A DNA stretch of 64,000 nucleotides from NCBI RefSeq assembly GCF_041956535.1, contig NW_027192206.1, forward strand, positions 167,149 to 231,148, given 5' to 3'. The translations under genes and the position numbers were made by a program. Positions 10,569 to 22,298 of the stretch are shown piece by piece. A model generated the notes under the pieces. It had not been told where the DNA came from and made no database searches. It saw only the letters and a program-made list of their open reading frames with translations. This stretch comes from Calcarisporiella thermophila CBS 279.70 (Eukaryota > Calcarisporiellomycota). Numbering within the stretch: position 1 is the stretch's first letter; every line of letters starts with the position of its first letter.

Positions 10569-11399
10569 ATGAAACGAATTTCAAACAAGACTCGTGCCAG
10601 CGTTATTCAGCTCGCAAAGGAGGGAAAATCTACTCGTCAAATTGGTAAAGCTCTGAGCATTCATTATTCTACGTCCGCCAAAATTATAAGGGAGGAAGCA
10701 GAGCGACGCCCTGAGCTCAAAAGACTGAGACAAAATAGTGGTCGCCCTCGCATTCTGGATGAGCGGGATGAGAGAAAAATAGCTATATTGATGAGGTCTG
10801 GTCAGTGCCAAAGCGCGACCGCTGTGAAAAGATACTTCAAAGAGGAATATAACAGAGAAGTGAGCCTCAGTGTCGTGAAGAGAGCGATGCAACGAGAAGA
10901 AGAACGTGCTGAGGCACAAGCAAAGAAGCCTCGGAAACCTGTTCGCCGCACAAAAACCTCATTCCGCCCGAGGAAGCCCTCTGAGATTAGAGGCGAGTAG
11001 TGGATTCTGATGGGAAATACTTGACGTTAATGAATACAAGCAGAAGGCGATACTATTACGAGAGCTATAAAGGGCCACTCCGTAGTAGATATAATCAACC
11101 TGGACTGAATAGGGGGTTAATGGTTTGATGGATTTTTTAGCTGCTCATGGCGTTGGACATATATTATGTATTGATGGAGGACTTACAGCTGCCATCTACT
11201 GCACCGTATTCACTGAAGACTGCAAAGGATATTGGGGAAATGTGGGTCCATTAAGTCGAAAGTATAATATTTCAGTAAGACGAGGGAACCCAAATCCACT
11301 GCCAATGGAATGGCAGCAGCATATCTCAATATATGCTCTTTTTCGGCCCTGCGGTCATGACAATTTTCTTAAATATATGGGTACCATATATCCCCAATA
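10569..11399 (+). pseudogene. Tc1/mariner transposase pseudogene
   Basis: From ATG 10569 an intact stretch to about 10999 encodes a paired-like, Tc1-type helix-turn-helix: KRISNKTRASVIQLAKEG, then STRQIGKAL, then a GRPRILDERDER linker. Stops follow. Homology then continues as DSDGKYLTLMN, RRRYYYE and RYNQPGLNRGLMV (about 10999-11125), corresponding to the first DDE aspartate region, and as a frame reading AAHGVGHILCIDGGL (about 11137-11190). An in-frame TGA precedes that segment and the C-terminal catalytic part is missing. It cannot encode an active transposase. Confidence 0.8.
11388..11399 (-). repeat. Right terminal inverted repeat of the Tc1-like element
   Basis: ATATCCCCAATA, the exact reverse complement of 10418-10429, ending in the TA duplication. 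Confidence 0.75.
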
Positions 11400-11607
11400 G
11401 TAATGTAGATGTTGTAGTTTTCTACAATATACTCCCGCCATTCTCCTGCAGCAACGTATTGAAGTATTAATATTGTATGAAACAAAGAGAAATTTGTATC
11501 GAAGATATTGTTATTGCAAACCGCAAATTAGTAAGTTGGTCAATATATATTCAATTGTATATACCAGATATAACAGCAAAACAATTAAAATAAGAATAAG
11601 CTCTAAA

Positions 11608-12702
11608 TTAAAAAATAAACAGCAATAAAATAAAACCAAGAAACACGTTGAGACCGCTGGCCGTCACTTGCGGGTTCGAAGAGCTATGGGACTGTAGTAA
11701 TTTCCCTGCTATTGTAGCGGAGGGAAGTACGGTTTTCCCCATGACGGTAACTACTTCGGTGTATGGGCTATGGGGGTGGGACCCGCTGGTTGGTTCGCTT
11801 TCTTCACCATCTCCGCTTTCTTGCTCATTTGTCGGAAGAGGAGCCTCGTATTTATAATGGATGATGGTCGTCACATGAATAGGTATATCGAGGAAAACGC
11901 GTGGTCGTTCCGGGAATGGAGCAATAGACGGCCGAATAGGAGCCCCAGTGGAAGCAATTTCGGGTTCCGGGGAATCGGCTTCTTCGACTTCAGGGTGAAG
12001 TAAAGGGGTCGAGTCAGCGCGAAGGTTATTTAGCGTGTACGTTGGAACTGCGGGTGTCTGAGTAGGTCCAGAATTCGGCTGTTTGATGGCAATGGGATAA
12101 TAAGGTGGAACCCGCGTAGTAACAGGATAATTCGCGAGTGTGATTAAAATGGGCTTAAGGCTGGGGGTGCGGACCGGCGAGGGGAACGAATAGAGAGTGG
12201 GAGAGTCTATGGGGGTATTGGAAGCAATTTCGAGAGTCGAGGCAGAACTTGCGATCGTCTCTATATCCTGCTCCGGGGGAACGGAGAAGCGCGTTTCTTT
12301 GGCTTCCAGAACATTGATTGATGCTGTTGGTTGTTCCTGGAGGTCATCCATGCTATTGGTTTCGGTAGCTTTACTCTGGAGGGTAGTCGTGGCTAGAGGG
12401 TAAGTCATTTTGCTTGCGGTCTCCATCTCAGGTTGTCGTATGCTGTCCGGCTCTACGGATATGGGATGCTTGATGAAAAGGGCTAATGGAGCCGGAGTAG
12501 CAGCAACCACTATGTCATTAGAACGCGCCTCAACCATGGCCGTTTCCTCCACCGGTGGGTGATCCATGTGTTTCGCGGGAGCTTGCGTGGACTCTAGCTG
12601 AATAAGAGGGGGGACAAGGGCAAGATCATGGGTCACTGACCCCGCGTGCACCGAAACGAGAAAAAAGGTCCCCAAAACAATAGCACGGTAGGACACTGTC
12701 AT
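11608..12702 (-). CDS. Secreted Ser/Thr/Pro-rich protein with GPI-anchor-type C-terminus
   Basis: Single-exon 364-residue protein from ATG 12702. It has an N-terminal signal peptide (hydrophobic AIVLGTFFLVSVHA, cleavage likely after about residue 20). A long low-complexity region rich in Thr, Ser, Pro and Ala follows, consistent with heavy O-glycosylation. The C-terminus is hydrophobic (LNVFLGFILLLFIF) after a small-residue stretch, the pattern of a GPI attachment signal. It has no known enzymatic domain. It is likely a cell-wall or plasma-membrane surface protein; specific function unknown. Such proteins evolve fast, which fits its place at the edge of the AT-rich block. Confidence 0.8.
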   Translation of the reverse strand: MTVSYRAIVLGTFFLVSVHAGSVTHDLALVPPLIQLESTQAPAKHMDHPPVEETAMVEARSNDIVVAATPAPLALFIKHPISVEPDSIRQPEMETASKMTYPLATTTLQSKATETNSMDDLQEQPTASINVLEAKETRFSVPPEQDIETIASSASTLEIASNTPIDSPTLYSFPSPVRTPSLKPILITLANYPVTTRVPPYYPIAIKQPNSGPTQTPAVPTYTLNNLRADSTPLLHPEVEEADSPEPEIASTGAPIRPSIAPFPERPRVFLDIPIHVTTIIHYKYEAPLPTNEQESGDGEESEPTSGSHPHSPYTEVVTVMGKTVLPSATIAGKLLQSHSSSNPQVTASGLNVFLGFILLLFIF

Positions 12703-13365
12703 TCAACTTGGTGTTTACTTTAGCGTCTAAGTAAAAAAATATTGAGAAAGAAAAAAGTGTATAAAAGAACAAGGGGCGCATGGATGCGATATGCTTCCAT
12801 TTTAAACTAACTTCTATAGTGGAACTAATTAAGTCTCGATTGAAATTCGGTGGCAAATTTAGGATCGCAACCGATTGTATAACGATATCTTCAGCGTATA
12901 ACTGCTACAGGACACATTGAGATTCTTATACGGTTCTTGAACTAACTGAATTCCGTCCATTGCTGGATGTAAAAACCACATTTGTTTATAAACTCTACTT
13001 GACCCATGATGAGGGCTGCCCAACAATTCTCTGACATTCGATATTTGAGAATCTAAGGATTCTCTTAGATTCTCAATTTTCATTTTATATTCATGTGCGA
13101 AGACACTGAAGGGTCCATGCTTGCATTCAAGATGCTATAGCGTGAAAATGATTGGATTTCTCATGAAGATGGACAATGGAATGGGCTCAAGTAAAAGCGC
13201 TATTATATTCTACAAAGCTTTCGGAAATTGGTTTCTCTATTGAATTTGGCGGACTATTGATAAAGCAGTCCGTTTATTTTATTGAAAATCGCGTTTGATT
13301 CCCTCTAGAGTACACTTTATAACGCCTTTCATTCTCCCCCCCCCCTTTTTTTTTCTTTTAGAACC
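12703..13365. other. Divergent intergenic region between the surface protein and SEC63
   Basis: About 660 bp between two divergently transcribed genes, so it should hold both promoters. A long C/T tract (about 13330-13360) immediately precedes the SEC63 ATG, typical of fungal promoters. A minus-strand open frame at 12859-13083 has no recognisable domain. A perfect hairpin is at 13045-13076. Confidence 0.55.
13045..13076. repeat. Perfect 13-bp inverted repeat (6-nt loop)
   Basis: TTGAGAATCTAAG at 13045-13057 pairs exactly with 13064-13076, with loop GATTCT. It has the same arm and loop lengths as the hairpin at 9245-9276, but a different sequence. It lies 320 bp upstream of the SEC63 start. 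Function unknown. Confidence 0.7.
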
Positions 13366-16300
13366 ATGCAATACACCTATGACGAACATGGCACAACCTT
13401 CAACTACTTTCTCTTAACTATCCTCTCCATTGTCTTATTCCCATCGACCATCTCTCTTCTTGTCAAAAAGAAAGGTTTAAAATCTCAACGCGTGAATAAA
13501 GTGCCGCTGCATGGCCTCTGACTGTTCGTTTATTTAGATAATCTAAAGGAAGCAAATTGTGTGTGTGAACCGTGCCGGAACAAACGCACTCTCCAGGCCC
13601 GTCTAAAGAAAAAGTCTCTGCCAATCAACGCAAAGTAAAAACAAAAACATGGACTCTTTACACATCGATTCAATAACGCGTTGTATTTCCATGTAGATTA
13701 TTACTCTTGACTCTTGGCTGGATATTTTTTGCGTTTATAGCATATCGCACCTCCCTCACTAAGATTGAAAACAAGCAATGGAACCCTTATGAAATTCTTG
13801 GTGTGTCGGAGGTAGGACTAATTATGACCACCCCAAAAATTGAAAAAAGATCATATTGACGAGAATATTGCATTAGAGCACAAATCCAGCCGCTATCAAG
13901 AAAGCATACCGAAAGCTTAGCTTACGCTTTCATCCCGACAAGATTCAGGCATCGAGTGAGAAAGAAAAATTAGCAGCCGAAGCCAAGTTTGTCGATATAA
14001 CCAAAGCATATAAAGCGTAAGTTTTCGAAGAACAGAAAAGAGGTTCTGTTTGGTTGACCGGTTAAGTTATTTCAGGCTAACGGATGAAGAGGCAAGGAAG
14101 AATTTCGAAGAATTTGGACATCCTGATGGGAGACAGGGTATGGTTCGCTTATGATCCTTCCCCGCACATGTGGTTGAACATTAATCTATTTTTGGTTCAT
14201 ATAGCATTTACGGTTGGCATCGCACTACCAAGCTGGATTGTGAGGGCTAACAATCAACCCATCGTCATCGGAGTCTATGGGCTCGTCTTTGGTTTGATCC
14301 TTCCAATCTTTGTGGTAACTTTATTAACTGAGATAAGAATCTTTGACTTCCTTTATAATCAACTCTATCCATCTGCAGGGCCGTTGGTGGTATGGGTCGC
14401 TTAGCTATGGAAAGAACAAGATCCTAAACACGACGATGGGACTATATTTTCAGGAGATCAAGAGAAGTACGAATCTTAAGTGTAAGTCACATTATAATAT
14501 TGGCCCATTTGTCTCGTGCTAAACCAGACTCTACTGGCTTGGCCTTTTTGAATTAGCTCTCTTGGATGTTCTCTCGGCATCTATAGAATTCAAGGAGCTA
14601 ATAGAGCCAAGGCCGTCCGATAACCATCATATACCTGTGTTGATGCGCGAGATTAAAGATGAAGTGGAGTTCCGGGGCGAGAAATTTGAAAAGAGCAAGC
14701 GGGTAAGCATTTCTTCCAAGAGGTATTTGTGAGCTTAGTTAATATTCCATTCAACATCTTTTAGTATACCGCACCTTATTGCCAAAAGGCTATCACACTT
14801 ATCTATGCGCACCTTTTACGAATAGAAATATCCAACGTTGAGTTGGCACGAGGTAATTATTTTCTAAAAGTTGTACTAGTAGAAAACGAAAAAACAGTAT
14901 TAATGACGGGCTCAAAATAAACAAAGACCAAGTGACGATCGTTGAGAAATCCTTGCACCAATTGCTTGGTATGCTACAAGCTGCGGCAGCCCAGGGCTGG
15001 TTTACCACGACTGCGCAGTGCATTGAGCTTTCCCAATTGGTAGTGCAAGCCATGCATCCCGCCGACTCGCCTCTGTTGCAGCTACCCCACCTGACGCCCG
15101 ACATGTTGCGCCCTACGAAACATCGAAAACGGCCTCCGCGGACCATTAGTCAGTTAGCGACGATGAACGAGGCTGAAAGATCAGGGTTGCTTTTGGATTT
15201 GAGCAATACTGAGCGCGAGGAGGTGACGTGGGTGATGCAACAGATGTGGGCCATTGAAGTTTCTAAGGCCACTTTTAAGGGTAATTGGACTCCTATACTC
15301 TTTTCAACTGTGCTCTCTAACCCATTCTGGCCTCACTTTTAATCGTCCTTTAGTTGCCGGCGAGACCGTGATCACTCCCAATTCGATGGTGACCCTTATC
15401 CTCAGATTGAACACCGTTAATCCCTATGACCATCATGCCGTTCCTCCTAAACCGAGCCCCGATTCTAAATCTTCTCCTCAAAAACCCTCTTCCCGCTCTA
15501 CCAAGGAAACTTCCCCTCCATCACCCAAGACTACACCCAAATTGTCGGACTCTACTCCAGCCACAGAAGATGCGACCGTTCCGGAAAGTGATGCAACTAC
15601 GCCTCCTGCAAGCCAGGGCGATCAAGAGGTTAATGTTCCAGAAGTGAAGTCCGAGGACCCGCTGAGAAAGGAAACGCCACATGGAGAAGAAAAAGATGCA
15701 TTAATAGAAACTCAAATCCGCAAAGAAGAAGCAAAGAAGGTTGAGCAAGAAAAAGTGGACGCAGCAAAAGAAGAGGAAGCGGAAGAGGATGCCGTCGATA
15801 CGGTGGACCTTTTGCTTGCGGGGAAGAAGAGCGAAGAGATGGATCCGCCCTCGGAGCCGGTGGAGGCAGTTCATGCTCCATATTTCCCTGGTGTGAAAAA
15901 GCCATACTGGTGGGTTCTGCTTGGTGATGCAAAGAACGACCAGCTGGTTGCTCCGCCGATGAAATTCACGGATATTGGGCCTACTCCGCGCACAGTGCGC
16001 TTGCAATTCCAGGCACCTCCGCGGGCGGGCACTTTTGCACTCACATTGCTCGTGAAGAGTGACTGCGTGGTGGGTGCCGACGTGAAAAAAGAGCTCAAGG
16101 TACGAGTGTGATGTCTTAGAAAATTCCATTTTGATATCATCTCATTCTTTGCGGTTGCATTAGCTCCAAGTCGAGAACCCATCCGCTCTACCACAGGACG
16201 CCGAGGTTGAGGATGACATTTCAGAGCCGGAGGAGGATTCCATTGCTGGTCAGATGAAGCTGATTCGGGAACAAGGGTTCTTGACAGCTGCATTGGGAGG

Positions 16301-16421
16301 ATCTACAGCTACACCACACAAAGAGAAGGAGGGTGAGGGCGAGGACTCTGAAGACGAACACGAAGAAGGCGACGCTATTGTCCCGGATATTGGGGAGGGG
16401 AGTGAGAGTGATGAAGACTGA
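13366..16421 (+). CDS. SEC63: SEC63, ER translocon J-domain protein
   Basis: Sec63 recruits and activates the lumenal Hsp70 BiP/Kar2 at the Sec61 channel with Sec62. Twelve exons join in phase: 13366-13474, 13538-13634, 13697-13811, 13877-14016, 14076-14137, 14205-14314, 14379-14481, 14557-14702, 14765-14852, 14927-15280, 15354-16099, 16164-16421, giving about 775 residues. Seen in order: an N-terminal segment QYDE-like (MQYTYDEHGTTFNYF) with the first membrane helix; a second helix LLLLTLGWIFFAFIAY; a J domain (NPYEILGVSE, AYRKLSLRFHPDK with HPD); FGHPDGRQ; a third helix around GVYGLVFGLILPIFV; then the Brl/Sec63 domain. A Lys/Glu/Pro-rich insert (about 15430-15840) interrupts the second half. 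The C-terminus is strongly acidic, as in the Sec62-binding tail of yeast Sec63. Confidence 0.93.
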
Positions 16422-16640
16422 AAATCCCTTTTACTTATATTTGCTCTGGATCTTTTTTTGTTGATTCACTAATTTCCTTGACGAAGCCCACCTCTCGATC
16501 TCTTTTCCCTATCTATCTCAATATATAGTCGACCTTTTATTACAGTTGAGTGAGATATATTGCCAGGATTATTTAAAAAACAATGCTCGGAAGTAATATG
16601 AAAAAAAAAACTAAGTACAAAAGTAATAAGCAAGAGGACT

Positions 16641-19600
16641 TTACGAGGTAGTGGTGACTCTAGGCATATCGGCCATGCGCCGTGCATAGTGGCGGTTGAA
16701 ATCTAGCCGCATAATAAGCCGAAGGTACTGCTCGGTCGCCGTGGAGGCATAGTACTCTAGGCTTGAGAGCAGAATGTTCATGTGGTGGAGGAAGTTTTCC
16801 TCGAAGCGCTTGAGGAACTTGGAGTGCGAGATGATGGCCTGCTTTAGTTCGGTAGGGGTCATATTGGCGGCATTGGCGTCAAGTGTGGCCGCGGAGCGCG
16901 TAAAGCGTTCTAAAAGGGTAGTGAAAATGGTACAAGACAGCATCATCTTTTGAAAAGCCTAGGGCCAAGTAAAGGAAGAATTAATTTGAATCGAATGCAA
17001 ATCGGGTGTGTTTGAACAGGAGATGATTTACCCGAACCACCTTGGGGGTTGTGATGATGCAGCCCTTTAAGCAAGTATCCAGGAAATCCAAGTGCAGGGC
17101 TATCAGATCATCCACCGTTGAAATCTGGTCCAAAAATAGCAAATTATAGATTATCCGGGGGAAAGAGAGAGATCATAGACTAAAAATTAGGACTAACATT
17201 GGCTAAAGAGTCCTCGAGCTCTCTCCACTTGGGCTCCAGGACATCCGATGTGACATAGTAGGCCACCTGCTGTACAAAGGTCAGCATCTGAGTGCGCATC
17301 GAGAAAATGCGTGTCTTCCACATGTCCACCTCGGGGACCGAGCTGCGTCTCCACACGGGCGTCTTGAGGTGCTCGAGCCAGGTATTACTTAGCAATTGCT
17401 CGACATGCCGCAGGTGCAACAGGAACCGGAAGATGAGCTGGTATTTTGCTCGAGCTTTTCGAGAGATGATCAGGGAGAGAGGGAAGCGCACGTTGTAATC
17501 CAGGGTCAACATATCGATACCTATCCATATCCACATCGCATTGGTATAGTTTCACCCCCCTTAAACCGCAAAAATCATTCTACAATGCGGGAAAAACAAG
17601 GAATTACCTGTCTGAATATCCTTGACACCTCCCTTCCCCATAATAGTGCTTATTCCACTCATTCGGCTCTCCCGCCCATCCTCTGCGGAAGCTTCACCGG
17701 CCAGTTCTCCGCCTTCCGGTTTCAGGAATGGCAATGTCGAATAGGGGATGCCCCCACTTCCCCCCACCACGTTCGCCATCGACCCTAGGAAAAACTCAGG
17801 CTTCCCCTCCATCGTCATCACGAATTGGAGTTGATCAAAGAGGGTGTAAGAGCTGATTTCGGCTCGCACGTCCTCCTTGAACGGGTCGTCTGCCGTTACT
17901 GAGGCGGGGTTACGCAGGGCGAGATCCATAAGTGACTCGAGCTTGGTGGCGGAGACATCTTTGGCCGGCTTCTTCAATTCATCGGCCGCGGCATCCAAGA
18001 AGTGGGTCAGGAAATCGGATTGATCAAGGAAGAAATAGCGCTTGAGCGATCTTGACACCAATAAAGAGGTGAATTCAATACTGAAATCGGGTAGGGATAA
18101 GCGCTAGGGACACGTACCTTAATCGGGCGAGCAACTGCTGGTCCTTCCACAAGAATTCCAATAGGGTTCGATTTGCATCCTTGTAAGCCGTCTCTACGCA
18201 ATCTGAAACCCTATAATATTGAGAATAAAACAAAAATCGAATAATCATTTCCGTAAATTGCCTATGGAGCAAATATCCAAAAAAAATTAAAACTAGTCAC
18301 TAACCTTAACTGATCTGCAGTCGTCCAAAGCTGGAGTTGACTGTCTTGATCTGGGTCAGCATTTTTTTCACGCAATTCACCGCCGCTTGATTTACCATTG
18401 AGCGAATACACCCGCTTCTCGGACACCCGAATCCCGCACTCGCGGATGACATTCAGATATTTACCGGCCAAGAGCACCTTGTCTTGCACCGGCTGGAGAT
18501 AGAGAGGCACTACATGCTCACGCAATGTGTACCGGTTCTCCCAGTAAAGATCATTGTAGTCTTCGGAGATGTTCTCTTTTCGCACATGCTTACGCTCCTC
18601 AATCATAAACTCATTGTAGGGGTCGTCAATTTCCCCGCGATAAATCCACGCTTCGACCATGGTATTATAGGGTTGAATGGCCACATTGAGTAAATATCCA
18701 TATATTTTCTTGGCCACAGTATCCCTATCATGGTGTGGCATTCTTGATGAGTCTACAAATAAAGAAAAAAACGAAATTAGAAAGCTTACCCGCTATGCTC
18801 CTTCATTCTGTCGAATAATAAATTGAGAATAGAGCCTCCCTTGCCGGTCAGGGGTATTAAATCCTTCTTGGTGTTGTGCATAGCCGCTATCAAATCATCC
18901 TCCTCCTGGGATTGTGGCTGAGCTTGGAGCGCGAGCGCTTTTGCCAATGAGGAGAGTACGGACATGGTGTGCAGAGTAGAATGGATGTAGAACCAGAATT
19001 TTTGCAGGGAAAACTCGGGCGAGGAGCGGAATTGATGCTCTAGCTGGGCAATAAGCGTCATATAACCCTGAAACTCCTGATTGCCCTGGTGACCGTAAAA
19101 AAAATGCATCAACCTCGATAGAGGGTCCATCGCCACAAGAGAAAACACTCATAACACCCACCTCCAACAGGTCCCGCATGCCAGAGCATATTGCATGGTT
19201 GACCAACCCATAGTGAAAATTAGAGTATCTTTCTACATATGACTTCACTGTGTGATAGTAGGTGGCCAGTGGGAGTATTCTCTGGATCAGATCGGCAATG
19301 GAGGGATCTAATGCAAATGAATTCACGAAAGCATCGAGTTAATCAACTTGAGGATCTAAAAGAGATGCTCCAAGACAAATACCAAGAGTTTTGTCCACCT
19401 CGAACTCGATGATGTCGTCCAAGCTCTCCGAAGCATCATCAAAATTGATTACTTTAATATAGGTTCCACTGATGCCCTAGGGGAAATGAAGAAGGTAAAC
19501 GAATGCAAGACTGTGAGGCGATCCTGGGGATCTCATTCGATCAAGCAATGCTACATACGAGAAGGACATATAATAAATCCTCAATTATGGAGTACTCCTG

Positions 19601-19663
19601 GATATGGGATGGAAACTCTCCAATTGACATTTCTGTTGGCTCTTCCTTTACACGACCTTTCAT
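16641..19663 (-). CDS. Gamma-tubulin complex component 2 (GCP2/Spc97)
   Basis: Spindle-pole or MTOC protein that binds gamma-tubulin with GCP3 and nucleates microtubules. Recognised blocks from N to C: IIEDLLYVLLGISGTYIK (about 19560-19430), DPSIADLIQRILPLATYY with FHYGLVNHAICSGMRDLLE (about 19310-19170), YNEFMIEERKHVRKEN..YNDLYWENRYTLR and GKYLNVIRECG (18660-18400), then FPLSLIISRKARAKYQLIFR (17490-17430) and a helical C-terminus ending MADMPRVTTTS. These match the GCP grip motifs. At least eight short introns are needed; for example, the LLYVLL/GISGTY and DKTL/DPSIAD junctions are clean GT-AG. The ATG at 19663 gives the shortest sensible N-terminus. An upstream frame (about 19930-19725, with LLRSLANILQLHEDRVAEKR) may be an additional 5' exon, so the start is uncertain. 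Confidence 0.88.
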
Positions 19664-21405
19664 TTTTTTTTTACGCGACGCGATTTTAGCAAAGGGGCAT
19701 AAGCCACCCAATCTGATATTTTATGATTGAAATCTCATTAGACTTGTAGACACTCTCTTCTCGGCCACCCTATCCTCATGGAGCTGGAGTATATTGGCCA
19801 AACTTCTTAGAAGCTGCGTCGAAATGCTACGAAAGGCTTCATAGAGTAAGAACACGCCATACACACTCGGGGGAGAACAATAAACCCGTTGTTTTGCCCC
19901 CCTTAATCCCTCTCTAACCCAACGAAACATGGCACGCCGATAACCGCCAGGGAAGGGATGTTCAGCTGAGTCATTAAGTAACGTCAACGATCCAGCGCAA
20001 TCCCATGATCGATTTTGATGTATGCAGGCTGTATTGTCATCGATTTTATCCGGTCTTCTTTAAGCGCCAATTCAACCAATGCAGCGGATCCGACTTGGGC
20101 CTCTTCATTAATATCCACGAAAGCTTTCTAACTGGCGCCACACAACCATCCCGTCCACTGGGCGGTGGCCATGGGTTATGAGTCTAGGGCCGCCAATCTA
20201 GCCCTTGTGGGACTTGGCTTTTGGCACACGAGCAGAGCGTTTCGGCCAGCAAGCCCCGCGGCTTCATTTGCACTGTGAAGCAAGCGGGAAGCGGGGATTC
20301 CGCCCTAGCAATGAGCCCGTAGCCTATGACTAAAGACGTTGAAATTAATATTGCTCAAATTAAACAATGATTGAAAAGGGGCCAAGCTTGGGCTCAGCCC
20401 ACGGCCTGCTAACAAAGGGAAAAACAAATGCCCCCTTTTTTCATTTCACAGGATTCAGCATCCGCCGCGCTGATTGAGGGCGCGTCCCGATCTCTTCAAC
20501 TCTAAACCATATGCCTAGCGGGGATGCGAAAAAACTTGGGGTTGGAGCTCATCAAAAGAGGAGGGCACAAAAGCTTACTCATCCTGCGCAGGACGTGGCA
20601 CGATTCTCTCCGGCTGCGCTACAAACAACGCCACAAAGGCTATGCAGCGCGTCACAGACGGCCCAGCGGGGGGCCATGACGCGACCGCAGGCGCAACAGA
20701 AGCGAGCAGCGAGCAATGAGATAAATGGCGCATGCCGAGACAATTGCTTAAGGTTGGGACCTTGCTGATCTCGCAGCTGCTTGCTTGCGAATTCTCTTTT
20801 TCTCGTTTCCATATGCCCCAGCACGCATTGCATCGGGCTTTTTTTTTCCTCTCTCTCTCTCTCTCTCCTCAGCCCCAGACGCTGCAGGCCCATTGGGCTG
20901 CGTATGAAGATTACGGTTCCATGACCCAGTCCGGGCCTACCATGCTTCCGGGCTCTGGGGAAAAGCACCGGTCGGCTGCGGATCGGGCCAAAGTTCCTGG
21001 CCGTGGAGGCGGGCGAGGCCTAGGAGGGAGGGGAGTGGCGAGGGGCCGGAACGGCGAGAGGGGGAAAATAGACGGTAGGAGACGCTCATTCGCAAACCTC
21101 GTTTCATCCATGCAGGAGGGGAGAATGCGGAGGAGCCCATCCAGGAGGCCGACAAAGATGGTTAAGCTGTAGGTTCGAAACAAGGTTTGGGCGGGATCAT
21201 TGGCCGGGGCAGGAGGGGGAATAACAGCGTGCACGCAACTCTAAATGCTAACGGGCGATATAACGGAGTGGAGGAAAGTGGCAGCTGTCCCTAGGAGCTT
21301 GCGTCCGCAACCTTAATCCTTATCTTGCTCTCGCAAGGAGCCCTAGTCCGAATTGCATTCTCGTCCTGCCCTCGCAATGGCCGCGCCTTGTGCCCATCCC
21401 CCGGT
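19664..21405. other. Divergent region between GCP2 and the homeobox gene
   Basis: About 1.7 kb, AT-rich on the left and GC-rich on the right, with a (CT)n tract near 20850-20868. It may hold extra 5' exons of either gene: a helical frame at about 19930-19725 on the minus strand for GCP2, and a Gly/Arg-rich frame from ATG 20921 on the plus strand for the homeobox gene. Neither could be joined with confidence. No RNA gene is recognised. Confidence 0.45.
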
Positions 21406-22059
21406 ATGGCCCCGCTTCCACGCAATGCATTGCATTGCCATCCTCTAACCCCTCCTCCCCCCTCCCCCTCTTCATTACCGCAGCTGACTTTCAGTGCCGT
21501 CATTCTTTTCCATGACCAATCCCAATCTCGGCCCGGTGATGACGATGGGGTTGGCAATCCTGCGGCCCATTTCCGCCAGAATTACAAGATGTACGTCGAG
21601 TCGCTGCTAGAGAATAACGGCCGCTACTGGGAGACGGTTATCCAGGGGACTCGCCTGTACGAGACAAAGCTGCAAACGCGCCACCGCCGACATCTCAGCC
21701 ATGGAGCGCGGAGCGCTGGAGATGTGCTGGGAGACGAAGAGAGCCACAGCAACCGCGCGAGCATTGGGTCCGACTCCGCGTACGGCGGCTCCGCGTCGCC
21801 CCCCGAATGCCCCGCCTCCGAGAGGGAGAGCAAGCACCTCTGGGGCATGCGAACGGTGCGGGGCAACCTGCCGAAGGCTAGCACGCACATCCTCCGCAGC
21901 TGGCTCAACGAGCATCGCGCCCATCCCTATCCCACGGAACAGGAGAAGCGCGAGCTTGCCCGCCGTGCTCACCTAACGCTCACGCAGGTGTGCAACTGGA
22001 TGATCAATGCACGGCGGAGATATCTGTTGAGAAATAAGGAGAAGAGCCACAGCTCTTAA
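21406..22059 (+). CDS. TALE-class homeodomain transcription factor
   Basis: The C-terminal third holds a homeobox_KN-type TALE homeodomain. [18 protein letters not shown] precedes the three-residue loop extension (HPYPTEQEK), followed by a recognition helix with [14 protein letters not shown] proteins bind short TGAC-like sites, usually as heterodimers; in fungi they act in mating or development. The ATG at 21406 gives a single-exon 217-residue protein. A good acceptor (pyrimidine tract plus CCGCAG) ends at 21483, so the true N-terminus could instead be spliced from an upstream exon. A preceding helical block ([18 protein letters not shown]) is just upstream of a Ser-rich linker. The protein ends shortly after the homeodomain with no long C-terminal tail. 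Confidence 0.82.
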   Translation: MAPLPRNALHCHPLTPPPPSPSSLPQLTFSAVILFHDQSQSRPGDDDGVGNPAAHFRQNYKMYVESLLENNGRYWETVIQGTRLYETKLQTRHRRHLSHGARSAGDVLGDEESHSNRASIGSDSAYGGSASPPECPASERESKHLWGMRTVRGNLPKASTHILRSWLNEHRAHPYPTEQEKRELARRAHLTLTQVCNWMINARRRYLLRNKEKSHSS

Positions 22060-22298
22060 ACCCTCTACTGACAATGTATCTATGTGAAATCATCCTGTAT
22101 TTTGTTCGTTTTTCATTTTCTTCCAGCTCTTCTTCCTCCTCCTCCTCCTCCTCCTCCCCCTCTTTCTCCCCTTCTCCCCTCACCCCCCACTAGCGTTCAT
22201 ATTGTTTTCTTCTGTATAAATAAATAAGCAGTCACGAATCTGGAGTGAATAAACATGGTCAATTTTTGGCACGTCGGCCCTGAAAATAGACGGAGAAC
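22060..22298. other. Short intergenic region with (CTC)n microsatellite
   Basis: Between the homeobox stop and the WDR6-like start on the same strand. It includes a run of CTC/CCT triplets at about 22130-22160 and a C/T-rich stretch to about 22190, likely serving as the promoter pyrimidine tract of the downstream gene. Confidence 0.6.

Larger units (their letters stand above)
10418..11399 (+). mobile_element. Degenerate Tc1/mariner-like transposon with matching ends
   Basis: The 12-mer TATTGGGGATAT at 10418-10429 is exactly inverted at 11388-11399. Both copies carry TA at the outer edge, as expected for the TA target-site duplication of Tc1/mariner elements. Inside is a transposase remnant with an N-terminal helix-turn-helix and part of a DDE domain. 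At about 0.98 kb it is shorter than a complete Tc1-type element (usually 1.2-1.6 kb). It is therefore an internally deleted, non-autonomous copy that might once have been mobilised in trans. Confidence 0.8.

Noticed and set aside
15630-16293. Long minus-strand open frames opposite SEC63 exon 11
   Set aside because: These are antisense shadows of the Lys/Glu-rich insert; they have no domain and overlap a well-supported coding exon.
19725-19930. Separate small gene upstream of GCP2
   Set aside because: The helical frame on the GCP2 strand is more likely an extra 5' exon or chance; no clear donor-acceptor pair could be fixed, so it is only noted under GCP2.
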